Positions 1-7,399 are shown, counted from the stretch's first letter. The stretch: DNA of 18,332 nt from JBFGSX01 sp041581335 (GCA_041581335.1 JBFIDG010000026.1:1-18332); one strand, 5' to 3'. Notes: generated by a model from the sequence alone, not told the origin. A program made the numbers and translations.

Positions 1-1
1 A

Positions 2-352
2 GAGTGCAAGGGGGATGTCGTCGAACCCCTCGATGGGCATTATGAATGCCAGCGCTGCGAGATCCAGGCGCAGATCCCGTTCACCCAGGACGGCTCCGTC
101 TACTACAACCGCCCGGCGTCGCGCTTCAAGGCCATGACGTTCCCGGCGATGTCCTTGGTCGGATTGCTCGTGATGGCCCTCGGCTGGGCCCCCCTGGTCC
201 CGACGGTCCTGGTGACGGTGTTCGCCTACATTTTCCTTGATTCCCTCGTCTGGGCGGCGGGTGGCGGCGCCAGCAAACTCGCGTCCATGGGGACGCGGAT
301 GGTGGTCGTCGCTGTCGTGGCGGGCGCCGTGTATTTCCAGCTTGGTGGCTGA
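2..352 (+). CDS. C-terminal part of a zinc-ribbon membrane protein (5' truncated)
   Basis: The reading frame is open from the window edge to a TGA at 350-352, so the 5' end lies outside. The visible 116 residues begin with a short soluble part containing an ECKGD...ECQRCE pattern (one Cys near the start and a CxxC about 13 residues later). This looks like half or all of a small zinc ribbon. Two hydrophobic segments follow (roughly residues 46-72 and 88-113 of the visible part), and the chain ends with almost no tail, so the C-terminus sits at the membrane. Small zinc-ribbon plus two-helix proteins are common in archaea and mostly uncharacterised. I cannot name a function. An internal ATG at 134 would remove the zinc ribbon and is unlikely to be the true start, because the upstream codons are GC-rich at third positions and stop-free. 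Confidence 0.7.
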   Translation, partial: ECKGDVVEPLDGHYECQRCEIQAQIPFTQDGSVYYNRPASRFKAMTFPAMSLVGLLVMALGWAPLVPTVLVTVFAYIFLDSLVWAAGGGASKLASMGTRMVVVAVVAGAVYFQLGG

Positions 353-383
353 AACACCGCAGGCCACGGCTTCACGACGGTCC

Positions 384-403
384 CCCACGCCTTGCGGCGT
401 GGG
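384..403. terminator. Perfect 8-bp hairpin between convergent genes
   Basis: CCCACGCC (384-391), loop TTGC, GGCGTGGG (396-403) forms a perfect 8-bp stem with a four-base loop. It lies in the 65-nt gap between the stop of the membrane protein (352) and the stop of the minus-strand oxidoreductase (418), the position expected for a bidirectional terminator. No T-run follows on either strand, which is unusual for an archaeal terminator. GGGATG (401-406) and CATCCC (413-418) could form a competing second stem. An alternative is a REP-like or IS200/IS605-end-like palindrome. Confidence 0.4.
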
Positions 404-417
404 ATGCGCTGCCATCC

Positions 418-1437
418 CTACGGTTTGACCACAATTTTACCGAACTGCAGGCCCTTGTCCATGCGCTCCTGGGCGGCGCGGGCCTCATCCAGCGAGAACA
501 CTGAGTCCACGACGGGGTGGATCTTGCCCGCCTTGGCCAATGCAAGGGCCCGCTCCAGGTCTTGGGGGGTGCCCATGGTGGAGCCCAGGATGCTGAGCTG
601 CTTCCAGAACACGAGCTGGATGTGGGTCTCGCCGATGGGGCCGGTGGTGGCGCCGCAGGTGACGAGCCGTCCGCCGGGCCGCAGCGTGCGCAGGCTCAGC
701 GCCCAGGTGGCTTGGCCGACGCAGTCGATGACGATGTCCATGCCCTGCTTGCCGCTGAGGCCATACACAGTTTTCCACCAGTCCTTGTCGGCTTTGTAGT
801 CGATGACGTGGTCGGCGCCCAGCGCCTGCACCTTGGCGACCTTCCCGGCGCCGCCGGTGGTCGCGTAGACCTCGCAGCCCCACGCCTTGGCGAGTTGCAC
901 GGACATGACGCCGACGCCGCCGCCGGCCCCGATCACGAGGACCCGTTGGCCGGGCTTGGCGCGGGCCTTGCGCAGCATCCGCGTCACGGTGAGCGCGGTC
1001 AAGGGGAACGCTGCGGCCTCCTCCCAGGACCATGCGGCGGGCTTCGGCAGCACCCGGGTCGCGGGGGCCACGACGAACTCGGCCAGGCCGCCGCCTTGGG
1101 TCTCGCCGATGATCTTGGGCTCTGGGGGCACGATCAATTCGCCGTCTTCGTCTTCTTCGAAGTTGAGGCCGGGATTGACGATGACCTCGTCGCCGACCGC
1201 GACGCCGGTGACGCCCTCACCCAGGCCTTCGATGACGCCGGCCATGTCGGTGCCGCCGATATGGGGCAAAGGCAAGCGCAGGCCCGGCCAGCCTTCCCGC
1301 ACGAACAGGTCCAAGTGGTTCAAGGCGCACGCCTTGACCCGCACCAAGACCTCACCCGGGCCAGGGCGGGGGTCGGGCAGTTCGCCTACCTGTAGAGTAT
1401 CCAGGCCGCCGTGTTCGGTGAAGAAGGCCGCTTTCAC
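418..1437 (-). CDS. Zinc-type alcohol dehydrogenase / quinone oxidoreductase family protein (MDR), lacking structural zinc cysteines
   Basis: This is a medium-chain dehydrogenase/reductase of 339 residues from a GTG start at 1437; upstream in-frame codons give a poor, Arg-rich extension. The N-terminal GroES-like fold has the MDR pattern PGPGEVLVRV (26-35) and possible catalytic zinc ligands Cys37 and His59 (in PHIGGTDMAG). The Rossmann domain has the nucleotide loop GAGGGVG (170-176), followed by QLAKAWG. The family reduces or oxidises alcohols, aldehydes or quinones with NAD(P)H; the substrate cannot be told from sequence. The lobe that normally holds four structural-zinc cysteines after NPGL is instead acidic (residues 91-105, EEDEDGE) and has no Cys. 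The gene is 251 nt downstream of the CDGSH gene on the same strand and probably has its own promoter (CCATCAAA, complement of 1461-1468, about 26 nt upstream of the GTG). Confidence 0.88.
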   Translation of the reverse strand: MKAAFFTEHGGLDTLQVGELPDPRPGPGEVLVRVKACALNHLDLFVREGWPGLRLPLPHIGGTDMAGVIEGLGEGVTGVAVGDEVIVNPGLNFEEDEDGELIVPPEPKIIGETQGGGLAEFVVAPATRVLPKPAAWSWEEAAAFPLTALTVTRMLRKARAKPGQRVLVIGAGGGVGVMSVQLAKAWGCEVYATTGGAGKVAKVQALGADHVIDYKADKDWWKTVYGLSGKQGMDIVIDCVGQATWALSLRTLRPGGRLVTCGATTGPIGETHIQLVFWKQLSILGSTMGTPQDLERALALAKAGKIHPVVDSVFSLDEARAAQERMDKGLQFGKIVVKP

Positions 1438-1688
1438 GATGCCGCCACGGAGGCGCGCCCTTTGATGGTGCCGCAAGGCCTCGGAGGAGGCGCGTAGCCG
1501 CCCGCGCCGCATGGCCTGGTGGTCGCCACAGCGGCACGAGCCCCCGTCCGCGGCGACGAGCCGGGCAGCTCCGAGCTTGCAGGGGTTCGGCGGCGATGGG
1601 GCGTCGCGTCGGCCGCTGGGTCGGGCCCGGGAAGTCTGGGCCTAGGGTGCCGGACGTGGCTGCCCGTCAGGGCGTCGGGATGGCCGTC
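1438..1688. other. Intergenic spacer with no supported gene
   Basis: This 251-nt gap lies between the CDGSH gene and the oxidoreductase. Open frames cross it on both strands but have no recognisable product and look like extensions of shadow frames. A weak inverted repeat, GGCCC (1624-1628) and GGGCC (1638-1642) with a nine-base loop, lies about 50 nt past the CDGSH stop and could help end that transcript. The complement of 1461-1468 (CCATCAAA) is a possible promoter element for the oxidoreductase. Confidence 0.4.
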
Positions 1689-1862
1689 TCACGCCTTGAA
1701 ATCGAACTTCTTGTGGCTGGCGTCGCAGAACGGCTTGTTCTCGGAGTGTCCGCAGCGGCACAGGAACGCCGTGCCTTCCTTCAGGACGTTGCCCTCGGCG
1801 TCGAGGACGCTGGCCCCTTCGACCTTGTAGGGGCCGTCGGTGGTGGCGGTGATGGTGGCCAT
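1689..1862 (-). CDS. CDGSH-type iron-sulfur domain protein (57 aa)
   Basis: This small gene was found by reading the minus strand: ATG at 1862, TGA at 1691-1689, 57 residues. The core is CRCGHSENKPFCDASH (residues 35-50). It matches the CDGSH signature of C-x-C, a short spacer, a Ser, then P-x-C-D-x-(S)-H, with Cys35, Cys37, Cys46 and His50 as the four [2Fe-2S] ligands; the usual CDGSH is CDASH here. Family members bind a redox-active, pH-labile 2Fe-2S cluster through 3 Cys and 1 His, and act in electron or cluster transfer; partners are unknown for most archaeal forms. No membrane segment is visible, so it should be cytosolic. It lies 48 nt downstream of citrate synthase on the same strand and may be co-transcribed, although CCTATCC (complement of about 1885-1891) is a possible promoter of its own. 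Confidence 0.9.
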   Translation of the reverse strand: MATITATTDGPYKVEGASVLDAEGNVLKEGTAFLCRCGHSENKPFCDASHKKFDFKA

Positions 1863-1910
1863 GCTGACCGCTCGACGTGGCAGGGGATAGGTGCCCGGGT
1901 AGGGGCCGTC

Positions 1911-3041
1911 CTAGGCTTCGACGGTGGCCGTGCGGTCCTGTACAGGGACCCACTTGAGACCGAGTTCGCCGGTGTAATCCGAGAGAGGGCGGATCAGGCG
2001 GTTGTTCTCGTGCTGCTCGAAGACGTGGGCGCTCCAGCCGACGACGCGGGCGATGCCGAAGATCGGCGTGAAGAGATCCAGCGGGATGCCCATCGTGTAG
2101 TAGGCGGAGGCGGAGAAGAAGTCGACATTGGCGTCGAGGCCCTTCTCTTCCTTGACCGCCTTCTGGACGGCGAGGCTCATGTTGTACCACTTCAGCTCTT
2201 CCGCCTGCTCCGCGAGGTCCTTGGAGAGGGTCTCGAGGTGGATGGCGCGGGGGTCGATGGTCTTGTAGACGCGGTGACCGAAGCCCATGATCTTCTCTTT
2301 GGCCGCGAGGGCGTCCTTGATCCACTTGGTGGGGTCGACGCCGGCCTCATCGATGGCCAGGAGCATCTTCATGACGCCGATGTTGGCGCCGCCGTGGAGG
2401 GGGCCCTTGAGGGTCCCGATGGCGCTCGTCATGGCGCTGTGGTAATCGCTGAGCGTGGCGGCCGTGACGCGGGCACTGAAGGTGCTGGCGTTGAGGTCGT
2501 GGTCAGCGTGCAGGATGAGTGCGACGTCCATGGCTCGTTCGGCGGCCTTGGTGGGCTTCTTGCCGTTGAGCATCCACAGGAAGTTGCCGGCGTGGCTCAG
2601 CTCAGGGTCCGGCAGGACGATGGGCAGACCGCGGCGCAGGCGGTGGTAGTAAGCGACGATGGTCGCGAACTGGGCCGTCGTGGCGACGGCCTTGAGGCGG
2701 TCGGCCTCCAAGGAGTACTCGTCCGCGTCGCCGCGGCCGGCGCTGAGGGCGCTGACGGTGGTGCGGATGGCGTCCATGGGTCCCATCTGGGTGGCGACCT
2801 CGCGAAGGACCGCCATGGCGCCAGGCGGGAGGTCGCGCTTGCCGGCTAGGTCTGCCTTCAGGGCGGCGAGTTCCTCGGCGGTCGGCAGGCGGCCGTCCCA
2901 CAGGAGGAAGATGACCTCTTCGAACGTGGCGTTCGGGGCCAATTCATTGATGTCGTAACCACGGTAGCTGAGGATGCCCTTGGCGCCGTCAATGAAACAG
3001 ATACTCGAGGATGCGGCTGTGACGCCTTCTAGGCCGGACAT
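1911..3041 (-). CDS. gltA: Citrate synthase
   Basis: 376 residues, the normal size for archaeal and Gram-positive type I citrate synthases. It condenses acetyl-CoA and oxaloacetate to citrate at the entry to the TCA cycle, in the cytosol. The three catalytic residues are all visible: His216 in GPLHGGAN, His256 in GFGHRVYK, and Asp307 in NVDFFSA. The conserved HADHDLNASTF (178-188) and the C-terminal GWSAHVFEQ...NRLIRP (335-351) are also present. The closely related 2-methylcitrate synthases share these motifs, so activity on propionyl-CoA cannot be excluded. A TAG stop lies at 1911-1913. The gene heads a minus-strand group with the CDGSH gene downstream and is divergent from the MscS gene across 174 nt. 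Confidence 0.95.
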   Translation of the reverse strand: MSGLEGVTAASSSICFIDGAKGILSYRGYDINELAPNATFEEVIFLLWDGRLPTAEELAALKADLAGKRDLPPGAMAVLREVATQMGPMDAIRTTVSALSAGRGDADEYSLEADRLKAVATTAQFATIVAYYHRLRRGLPIVLPDPELSHAGNFLWMLNGKKPTKAAERAMDVALILHADHDLNASTFSARVTAATLSDYHSAMTSAIGTLKGPLHGGANIGVMKMLLAIDEAGVDPTKWIKDALAAKEKIMGFGHRVYKTIDPRAIHLETLSKDLAEQAEELKWYNMSLAVQKAVKEEKGLDANVDFFSASAYYTMGIPLDLFTPIFGIARVVGWSAHVFEQHENNRLIRPLSDYTGELGLKWVPVQDRTATVEA

Positions 3042-3215
3042 GTCAAGGTTCTCCGATATCTATCAGGGCCTCCCACAAGGGGCTGCCCTCCAGTGTCGTT
3101 TCCATAGGGGTCCCCTGTTTATGCCCTTTGGCCCTGACCGGTGGCCTGAGCTGGCGCCAGGAGGCGTGCTTCCGGAGCGACAGCCTTCAAGAGGGCCGCA
3201 AGGAGTTGCGGCGGT
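3042..3215. promoter_or_regulatory. Divergent promoter region, citrate synthase / MscS
   Basis: 174 nt separate the divergent start codons. For MscS, CTTCAA (3185-3190) lies about 28 nt before the GTG at 3216, the usual place for a TATA box on a leaderless or near-leaderless archaeal mRNA; an AAGGAG (3200-3205) is also present and could act as a ribosome binding site. For citrate synthase, the AT-rich GATAGATATC (complement of about 3055-3064) lies a little closer, about 20 nt from its ATG. No operator-like palindrome stands out. Confidence 0.45.
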
Positions 3216-4151
3216 GTGACAGAGCACGCCGGGAACGCCACGACCACCCTCCAAGCCTGCAGTTCCGCCATCACGTGTGGATTCAAGGACCTGGAGATGT
3301 GGATCGGAGAGAACCAGTTCCTGGCGCGACTGGTGGGGACGCTGCTGGCTCTTCTGCTGAGCCTGGCCGTCGTCAAGTTCGGCGACCGTGCCTTGACGCG
3401 CTCGGCGCAACGCATCGCCAAGTTGCGCAAACTCGACGACTACCGGACGAAGGTCATCGTCGGTCGCACCAAGCCCATGCGCCTGACCATCCGTCTCCTC
3501 GTACTGCTGGTGGCTGGCATCTCGCTGCTGGCCGTATGGGGCCTGCAGACCGCCTTCACCGGCCTGCTCGCGGGTGCCGGCTTTGCAGGCATCGTCATCG
3601 GCCTGGCCGCGGCGGACACCATCGGAGACGTCATCGCCGGTTTTCTGATCTTCTACAACCACCCGTTCGACATCGGCGACTGGGTCATCATCGACGGCGT
3701 GGAAGGCACCGTAGAAGACGTCGCACTGGGGGCCACCACCCTCATCACGTTCGACAACGAGAAGGTCATGATCCCCAACCGCGTCGTGGAAGGGCAACAG
3801 ATCAAGAACTTCAGTTTCCGGCGCAAGCTGCGCCGCCGCCTCGCCGTCGGCGTGGAATACGGTAGTCACCTAGGTCAGGCCATGGCGACCCTCGTGGAAT
3901 TGGCCAAGGCGCACCCGGATGTGTTGCCTGATCCCGCCCCGTCCGCTGTGGCCAAGGGCTTCGGCGCCAGCAGCGTCGACCTGGAGTTGCGCTTCTACGT
4001 CGAACCGATCCGCAGCAGCGCGGTCAAGGTCTACACGGACCTCATCCACGCGGTCCACGACACGTTCCGCAAGCGCGGCATCCCGATCGCCTTCCCCCAC
4101 CTTCAGGTCATCCAAGGCACGCCGTGGAAAGTGCACGAGGAGTCCACCTGA
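3216..4151 (+). CDS. mscS: Small-conductance mechanosensitive channel MscS family protein
   Basis: 311 residues from a GTG start, close to E. coli MscS in size. It forms a stretch-gated pore that releases solutes on osmotic downshock, in the cytoplasmic membrane. Three transmembrane segments are visible (about 36-56, 92-112 and 113-146). The third is the Gly/Ala-rich pore helix (GLLAGAGFAGIVIGLAAA) and runs into the family signature NHPFDIGDWVIIDGVEG (148-164) of the beta domain, then IPNRVVEGQQIKNFS (186-200). The rest is the alpha/beta cytoplasmic vestibule. An ATG at 3297 (residue 28) is an alternative start that keeps all helices. The next gene starts on the nucleotide after this stop (TGAATG), so the pair is an operon. 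Confidence 0.93.
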   Translation: MTEHAGNATTTLQACSSAITCGFKDLEMWIGENQFLARLVGTLLALLLSLAVVKFGDRALTRSAQRIAKLRKLDDYRTKVIVGRTKPMRLTIRLLVLLVAGISLLAVWGLQTAFTGLLAGAGFAGIVIGLAAADTIGDVIAGFLIFYNHPFDIGDWVIIDGVEGTVEDVALGATTLITFDNEKVMIPNRVVEGQQIKNFSFRRKLRRRLAVGVEYGSHLGQAMATLVELAKAHPDVLPDPAPSAVAKGFGASSVDLELRFYVEPIRSSAVKVYTDLIHAVHDTFRKRGIPIAFPHLQVIQGTPWKVHEEST

Positions 4152-4847
4152 ATGGCCTTCACCGCAGCCCACCGGGGCCTCAGCGCAGACTATGCCGAGA
4201 ACACGGTGCCGGCGTTCCGCGCTGCGGCCCGCGCCGGCTTCCCCTGCGTCGAACTGGATGTCCGGTTGACCGCGGACAACGAGGTCGTCGTCCTGCACGA
4301 CGCCGGCATCGAACGCACGACCGACGGAAACGGCCGCGTCGCGGACATGAAGTACGATGAACTGCGGACCTACGACACGGGCGAAGGCCCTGTCCCCCGC
4401 CTCGACGACCTGCTGGGTGAACTGGGCGATTGGTTCGGCATGTGGAACATCGAGGTCAAGGCCCACGCCGCGGCCAAGCCCGCCTTGGACCTGATGGCCC
4501 ACCATGGGCTGCTGGAGCGCATGCAGTTGTCGGCTATGGACCCCCGGGCGCTGATCGCGGCCCAGAAGGCGTACCCCCAGGTGCCCCGCGGGCTCATCGT
4601 GTTGGGGCCGCCGGACGTCGACGACCTAGAACTGGCACAGGAGACAGCCTGCCGATGGATCAACGTCGACCACGAGTTCCTAGGCCCGCAGATGTTCACC
4701 AAGCTCCACGACGCAGGCCTGCAGGTCGGTGCCTGGACCGTCAACGACCCGGACCGCGCGAAGGAACTCGTGGAGATGGGTGTCACCTGCATCATCACCG
4801 ACACCACCGACGTCTTGGCGGTCGTGCCCGGCTCCGCCGCCTTTTAG
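4152..4847 (+). CDS. ugpQ: Glycerophosphodiester phosphodiesterase
   Basis: 231 residues with a complete GDPD TIM-barrel core. It hydrolyses glycerophosphodiesters to sn-glycerol 3-phosphate (or, in archaea, possibly sn-glycerol 1-phosphate derivatives) and an alcohol. Visible active-site motifs are HRG (His7, Arg8), ENT (16-18), the metal-binding ELD (Glu34, Asp36), His49 in VVVLHDAG, NIEVK (99-103, Glu101 and Lys103), and the late VGAWTVND. No signal peptide is seen, so it acts in the cytosol. It starts directly after the MscS stop, implying co-transcription and perhaps translational coupling. A link between envelope stress and lipid headgroup recycling is inference. Confidence 0.92.
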   Translation: MAFTAAHRGLSADYAENTVPAFRAAARAGFPCVELDVRLTADNEVVVLHDAGIERTTDGNGRVADMKYDELRTYDTGEGPVPRLDDLLGELGDWFGMWNIEVKAHAAAKPALDLMAHHGLLERMQLSAMDPRALIAAQKAYPQVPRGLIVLGPPDVDDLELAQETACRWINVDHEFLGPQMFTKLHDAGLQVGAWTVNDPDRAKELVEMGVTCIITDTTDVLAVVPGSAAF

Positions 4848-4858
4848 CGGCCCTTACC

Positions 4859-4864
4859 CTTAAT
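4859..4864 (+). promoter_or_regulatory. Candidate TATA-box (CTTAAT) of the mutase operon
   Basis: CTTAAT is centred about 28 nt upstream of the mutase ATG at 4890, in a 42-nt GC-rich gap. Spacing and sequence match the elements before several other genes in the window. An imperfect palindrome, CCTGCC-CA-GGCAGG, fills the end of the gap just before the ATG. Confidence 0.5.
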
Positions 4865-4889
4865 CTGCCCCCTGGCCTGCCCAGGCAGG

Positions 4890-6584
4890 ATGCCCCAAGA
4901 GACCGTCGCCGCCACCGCCCGCGCTGCATGGGAGGAGACGACCCTCAAGCCGACCCTGGAACGGTTCCCGGAGATGCGTGAGAAGTTCGTCAACCTCAGC
5001 GACCGCGAAGTGCGCCGTCTCTACGATGAGAACGACCTGGCCGCTGCCGGCTTCGATGCGGAGCGCGATCTGGGCTACCCCGGCGAGTTCCCGTACACCC
5101 GCGGCGTCCACTCCACGATGTACCGCGGCCGCCTCTGGACGATGCGCCAGTTCGCGGGCTTCGGCACCGCCGCTGAGACCAATGAGCGCTTCAAGTACCT
5201 CCTTGACCACGGCACCACCGGCCTCTCGACCGCGTTCGATTTCCCGACGTTGCAGGGCTTCGACTCCGACCACGACTTCAGTCTCGGCGAGGTCGGAAAG
5301 GTCGGCGTCGCCATCGACTCCCAGAAGGACATGGAGCGCCTGTTCGAGGGCATCCCGCTCAGCGACGTCTCGGTCAGCATGACGATCAACGGCCCCGCGC
5401 CCATGGTCTGGGCCATGTACTTGGGCGCCGCCGAACAACAAGGCGTGCCGTTCGACCGCGTCAGCGGCACCATCCAGAATGACATCCTGAAGGAGTACCA
5501 GGCGCAGAAGATGTTCATCTTCCCACCAGAACCTAGTGTCGAGCTGGTCCTGGACACCTTCGAGTGGGGCAGCAAGCATGCGCCGCGCTTCAACACGGTC
5601 AGCATCAGCGGATACCACATCCGCGAGGCCGGCAGCACCGCCGTGCAGGAATTGGCGTTCACCCTCGCCAACGGCATGGACTACGTCCGCCGTGGCATCG
5701 CCCGTGGCCTTGATGTGGATGACTTCGCACCCCGCCTCAGCTTCTTCTTCAACGCCCACAACGACTTCTTTGAGGAGGTCGCCAAGTACCGTGCGGCCCG
5801 CCGCATCTGGGCCAAGTTCATGCGCGACGAAGCGGGCGCCAAGAACCCGCGCAGCATGCTCCTGCGCTTCCACACGCAGACCGCCGGCATGACCTGCACC
5901 CGCGAGCAACCGGAGAACAACATCGTCCGCGTCGCCTTGCAGGCCATGGCCGCCGTCATGGGCGGCACCCAGTCGCTGCACACCAACAGCTTCGACGAGG
6001 CCCTCGCCTTGCCGACGGAGAAGGCGGTCCGCATCGCGCTGCGGACGCAGCAGATCATCGCCCACGAATCCGGCGTCGCCAACACCATCGACCCGCTGGG
6101 CGGCTCGTACTACCTCGAGACGCTCACCACCGAGATGGAAGAGGCGGCCAACGACTACTTCCGCCGCATCGACGCCCTCGGTGGCATCGTGCGTGGCATC
6201 GAGAACGGCTTCTTCCAGAAAGAGATCGCCGACTCCGCGTACCGCTACCAGAAATCGGTCGAACACGAAGACCGCATCATCGTCGGCATGAACAAGTACC
6301 GCATCGAGGAAGGCTCCTACGGCGACATCCTGCGCATCGATGAAGAAGGCGAACGCCGCCAGAAGGAGCGCTTGGCCGAGCTGAAGGCCGGCAAGACCCG
6401 CGACAACAAGGTCGTCGAGACGGCCCTCAACAAGCTGCAGGCCGCTTGCGAGCTAGAGGGCGCCGATCGCCAGAACCTGATGCCCTTCCTGATCGATGCC
6501 AGCCGCGCCTACGCGACGCTCGGCGAGATCCGCGAGGCCATGGTAGGCGTGTACGGCGAATATCGCGAACCTGCGGTGTTCTGA
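4890..6584 (+). CDS. Coenzyme-B12-dependent acyl-CoA mutase, large (substrate-binding) subunit; isobutyryl-CoA-mutase-like active site
   Basis: 564 residues that align throughout with the TIM-barrel part of methylmalonyl-CoA mutase but end before a cobalamin-binding domain, as in archaeal two-subunit enzymes; the B12 subunit is not in the window. Family motifs include TMYRGRLWTMRQ (76-87), GTIQNDILKEY (193-203), SISGYHIREAG (238-248) with His243, APRLSFFF, and GGTQSLHTNSFDEALALPTE. At the position of P. shermanii MutB Tyr89 this protein has Phe88, and at Arg207 it has Gln206. The numbering is constant (offset -1, also for His244/His243). Phe plus Gln is the pair described for isobutyryl-CoA mutase, and Arg207 contacts the methylmalonyl carboxylate. 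The likely reaction is therefore isobutyryl-CoA to n-butyryl-CoA, or a similar non-carboxylated acyl-CoA. Automated annotation would probably say methylmalonyl-CoA mutase. The next gene overlaps by 1 nt. Confidence 0.9.
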   Translation: MPQETVAATARAAWEETTLKPTLERFPEMREKFVNLSDREVRRLYDENDLAAAGFDAERDLGYPGEFPYTRGVHSTMYRGRLWTMRQFAGFGTAAETNERFKYLLDHGTTGLSTAFDFPTLQGFDSDHDFSLGEVGKVGVAIDSQKDMERLFEGIPLSDVSVSMTINGPAPMVWAMYLGAAEQQGVPFDRVSGTIQNDILKEYQAQKMFIFPPEPSVELVLDTFEWGSKHAPRFNTVSISGYHIREAGSTAVQELAFTLANGMDYVRRGIARGLDVDDFAPRLSFFFNAHNDFFEEVAKYRAARRIWAKFMRDEAGAKNPRSMLLRFHTQTAGMTCTREQPENNIVRVALQAMAAVMGGTQSLHTNSFDEALALPTEKAVRIALRTQQIIAHESGVANTIDPLGGSYYLETLTTEMEEAANDYFRRIDALGGIVRGIENGFFQKEIADSAYRYQKSVEHEDRIIVGMNKYRIEEGSYGDILRIDEEGERRQKERLAELKAGKTRDNKVVETALNKLQAACELEGADRQNLMPFLIDASRAYATLGEIREAMVGVYGEYREPAVF

Positions 6585-7348
6585 TGGCCTCCAAGGCGGC
6601 CGCCACGAAGGCGCCGGTCGTCAAGGACCTCCCCAAGACCCCCAAGGCGACGCCCAAGGCGCCTGTTCGCCCGCCCCGGGCACCCACCGTCTTGCCCGTG
6701 CCGAGCCAGGCCTTGCCCGCCAAAGTCCGGGGCTGGGCCCTCGGCGGGGCATTGCTGAGCGCCCTCGGCTTGCTCGGCGCCTGGGTCGCTGCCTCACAAG
6801 GCGGACTCGATGGCGTCCAAGCAGCACCGCTGGCCAGCGTGGGCGCCCTCATCGCCTCCGATGCCCTGTCCGTCCGGCTCGCCGGGCTGGCGATGGCCCT
6901 TGGCGGCGTCGGCCTCGGCGTCCTCGGCGCCTGCTTGACGCGGCTGCATTGCGACGGCGCGGCCCACCGCATCATGGCGTGGAGCACCGGCGCATTGGCC
7001 ACCACGTGGATCATCGCCGGCATGTTCCTGACCCTCGCCGCAGACCTCGCCACTGAGTGGAGCCACGGCGCCGGCGCCAAGGCCGCCTTCGCTACCGCCA
7101 ACATCATCGCAGGCGCCCCCGCCGCCATCCTGCTGGCCACCGCCGCAGGCAGTGCCGCATGCGTCCTGCAACGCACGGGCCACCGCATGGCCATGGTCGG
7201 CGGCTTCGTCATCACGGCCATCGCGCTGGTGTTCGCCATCGCAGAGGCTGCCGACATCGACCAGCTCTCCGGCGCGGTCGCCGTGCTGACGGTCGTCTGG
7301 GCCGGCCAAGCGGTCCTGCCGCTCCTGACCCGCCCGCGCGCAGCATAG
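6584..7348 (+). CDS. Six-helix membrane protein of unknown function
   Basis: 254 residues; the ATG at 6584 overlaps the TGA of the mutase gene by one base (TGATG), so translation is probably coupled. The first 48 residues are rich in Lys, Pro and Ala (repeated KTPKATPKAP-type segments) and look disordered and cytoplasmic. About six hydrophobic helices follow (49-71, 97-118, 129-153, 167-195, 201-222, 229-249), rich in Ala, Gly and Leu, with short loops and a very short tail. No catalytic or transport motif is recognised. A charged HCDGAAHR loop precedes helix 3. Its place behind an acyl-CoA mutase may be only incidental; I do not assign a function. Confidence 0.75.
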   Translation: MASKAAATKAPVVKDLPKTPKATPKAPVRPPRAPTVLPVPSQALPAKVRGWALGGALLSALGLLGAWVAASQGGLDGVQAAPLASVGALIASDALSVRLAGLAMALGGVGLGVLGACLTRLHCDGAAHRIMAWSTGALATTWIIAGMFLTLAADLATEWSHGAGAKAAFATANIIAGAPAAILLATAAGSAACVLQRTGHRMAMVGGFVITAIALVFAIAEAADIDQLSGAVAVLTVVWAGQAVLPLLTRPRAA

Positions 7349-7399
7349 GATGCTGCCCCAGCCGGCACGGTCATCAAAGGCGCGGGCTGTCTGGCATCG

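Noticed and set aside
1583..1593. GGTTCGGCGG resembling a tRNA T-loop in the 251-nt spacer
   Set aside because: The invariant A of the T-loop is G, and I could not find matching acceptor, D and anticodon stems around it.
1596..2849. 417-codon plus-strand frame across the citrate synthase and CDGSH genes
   Set aside because: It is antisense to two genes with intact catalytic motifs, and its own product is repetitive Gly/Val/Asp/Ala sequence.
4860..6266. 468-codon open frame on the minus strand opposite the mutase gene
   Set aside because: It is a shadow created by high GC at third positions; the translation is low-complexity (Val/Asp/Gly/Ala/Glu/Arg) with no family motif, while the plus strand encodes a full mutase.
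4890..6584. 2-hydroxyisobutyryl-CoA mutase as the identity of the mutase
   Set aside because: Gln206 would fit, but the Ile and Asp expected at the other two diagnostic positions are Phe88 and Ala115.
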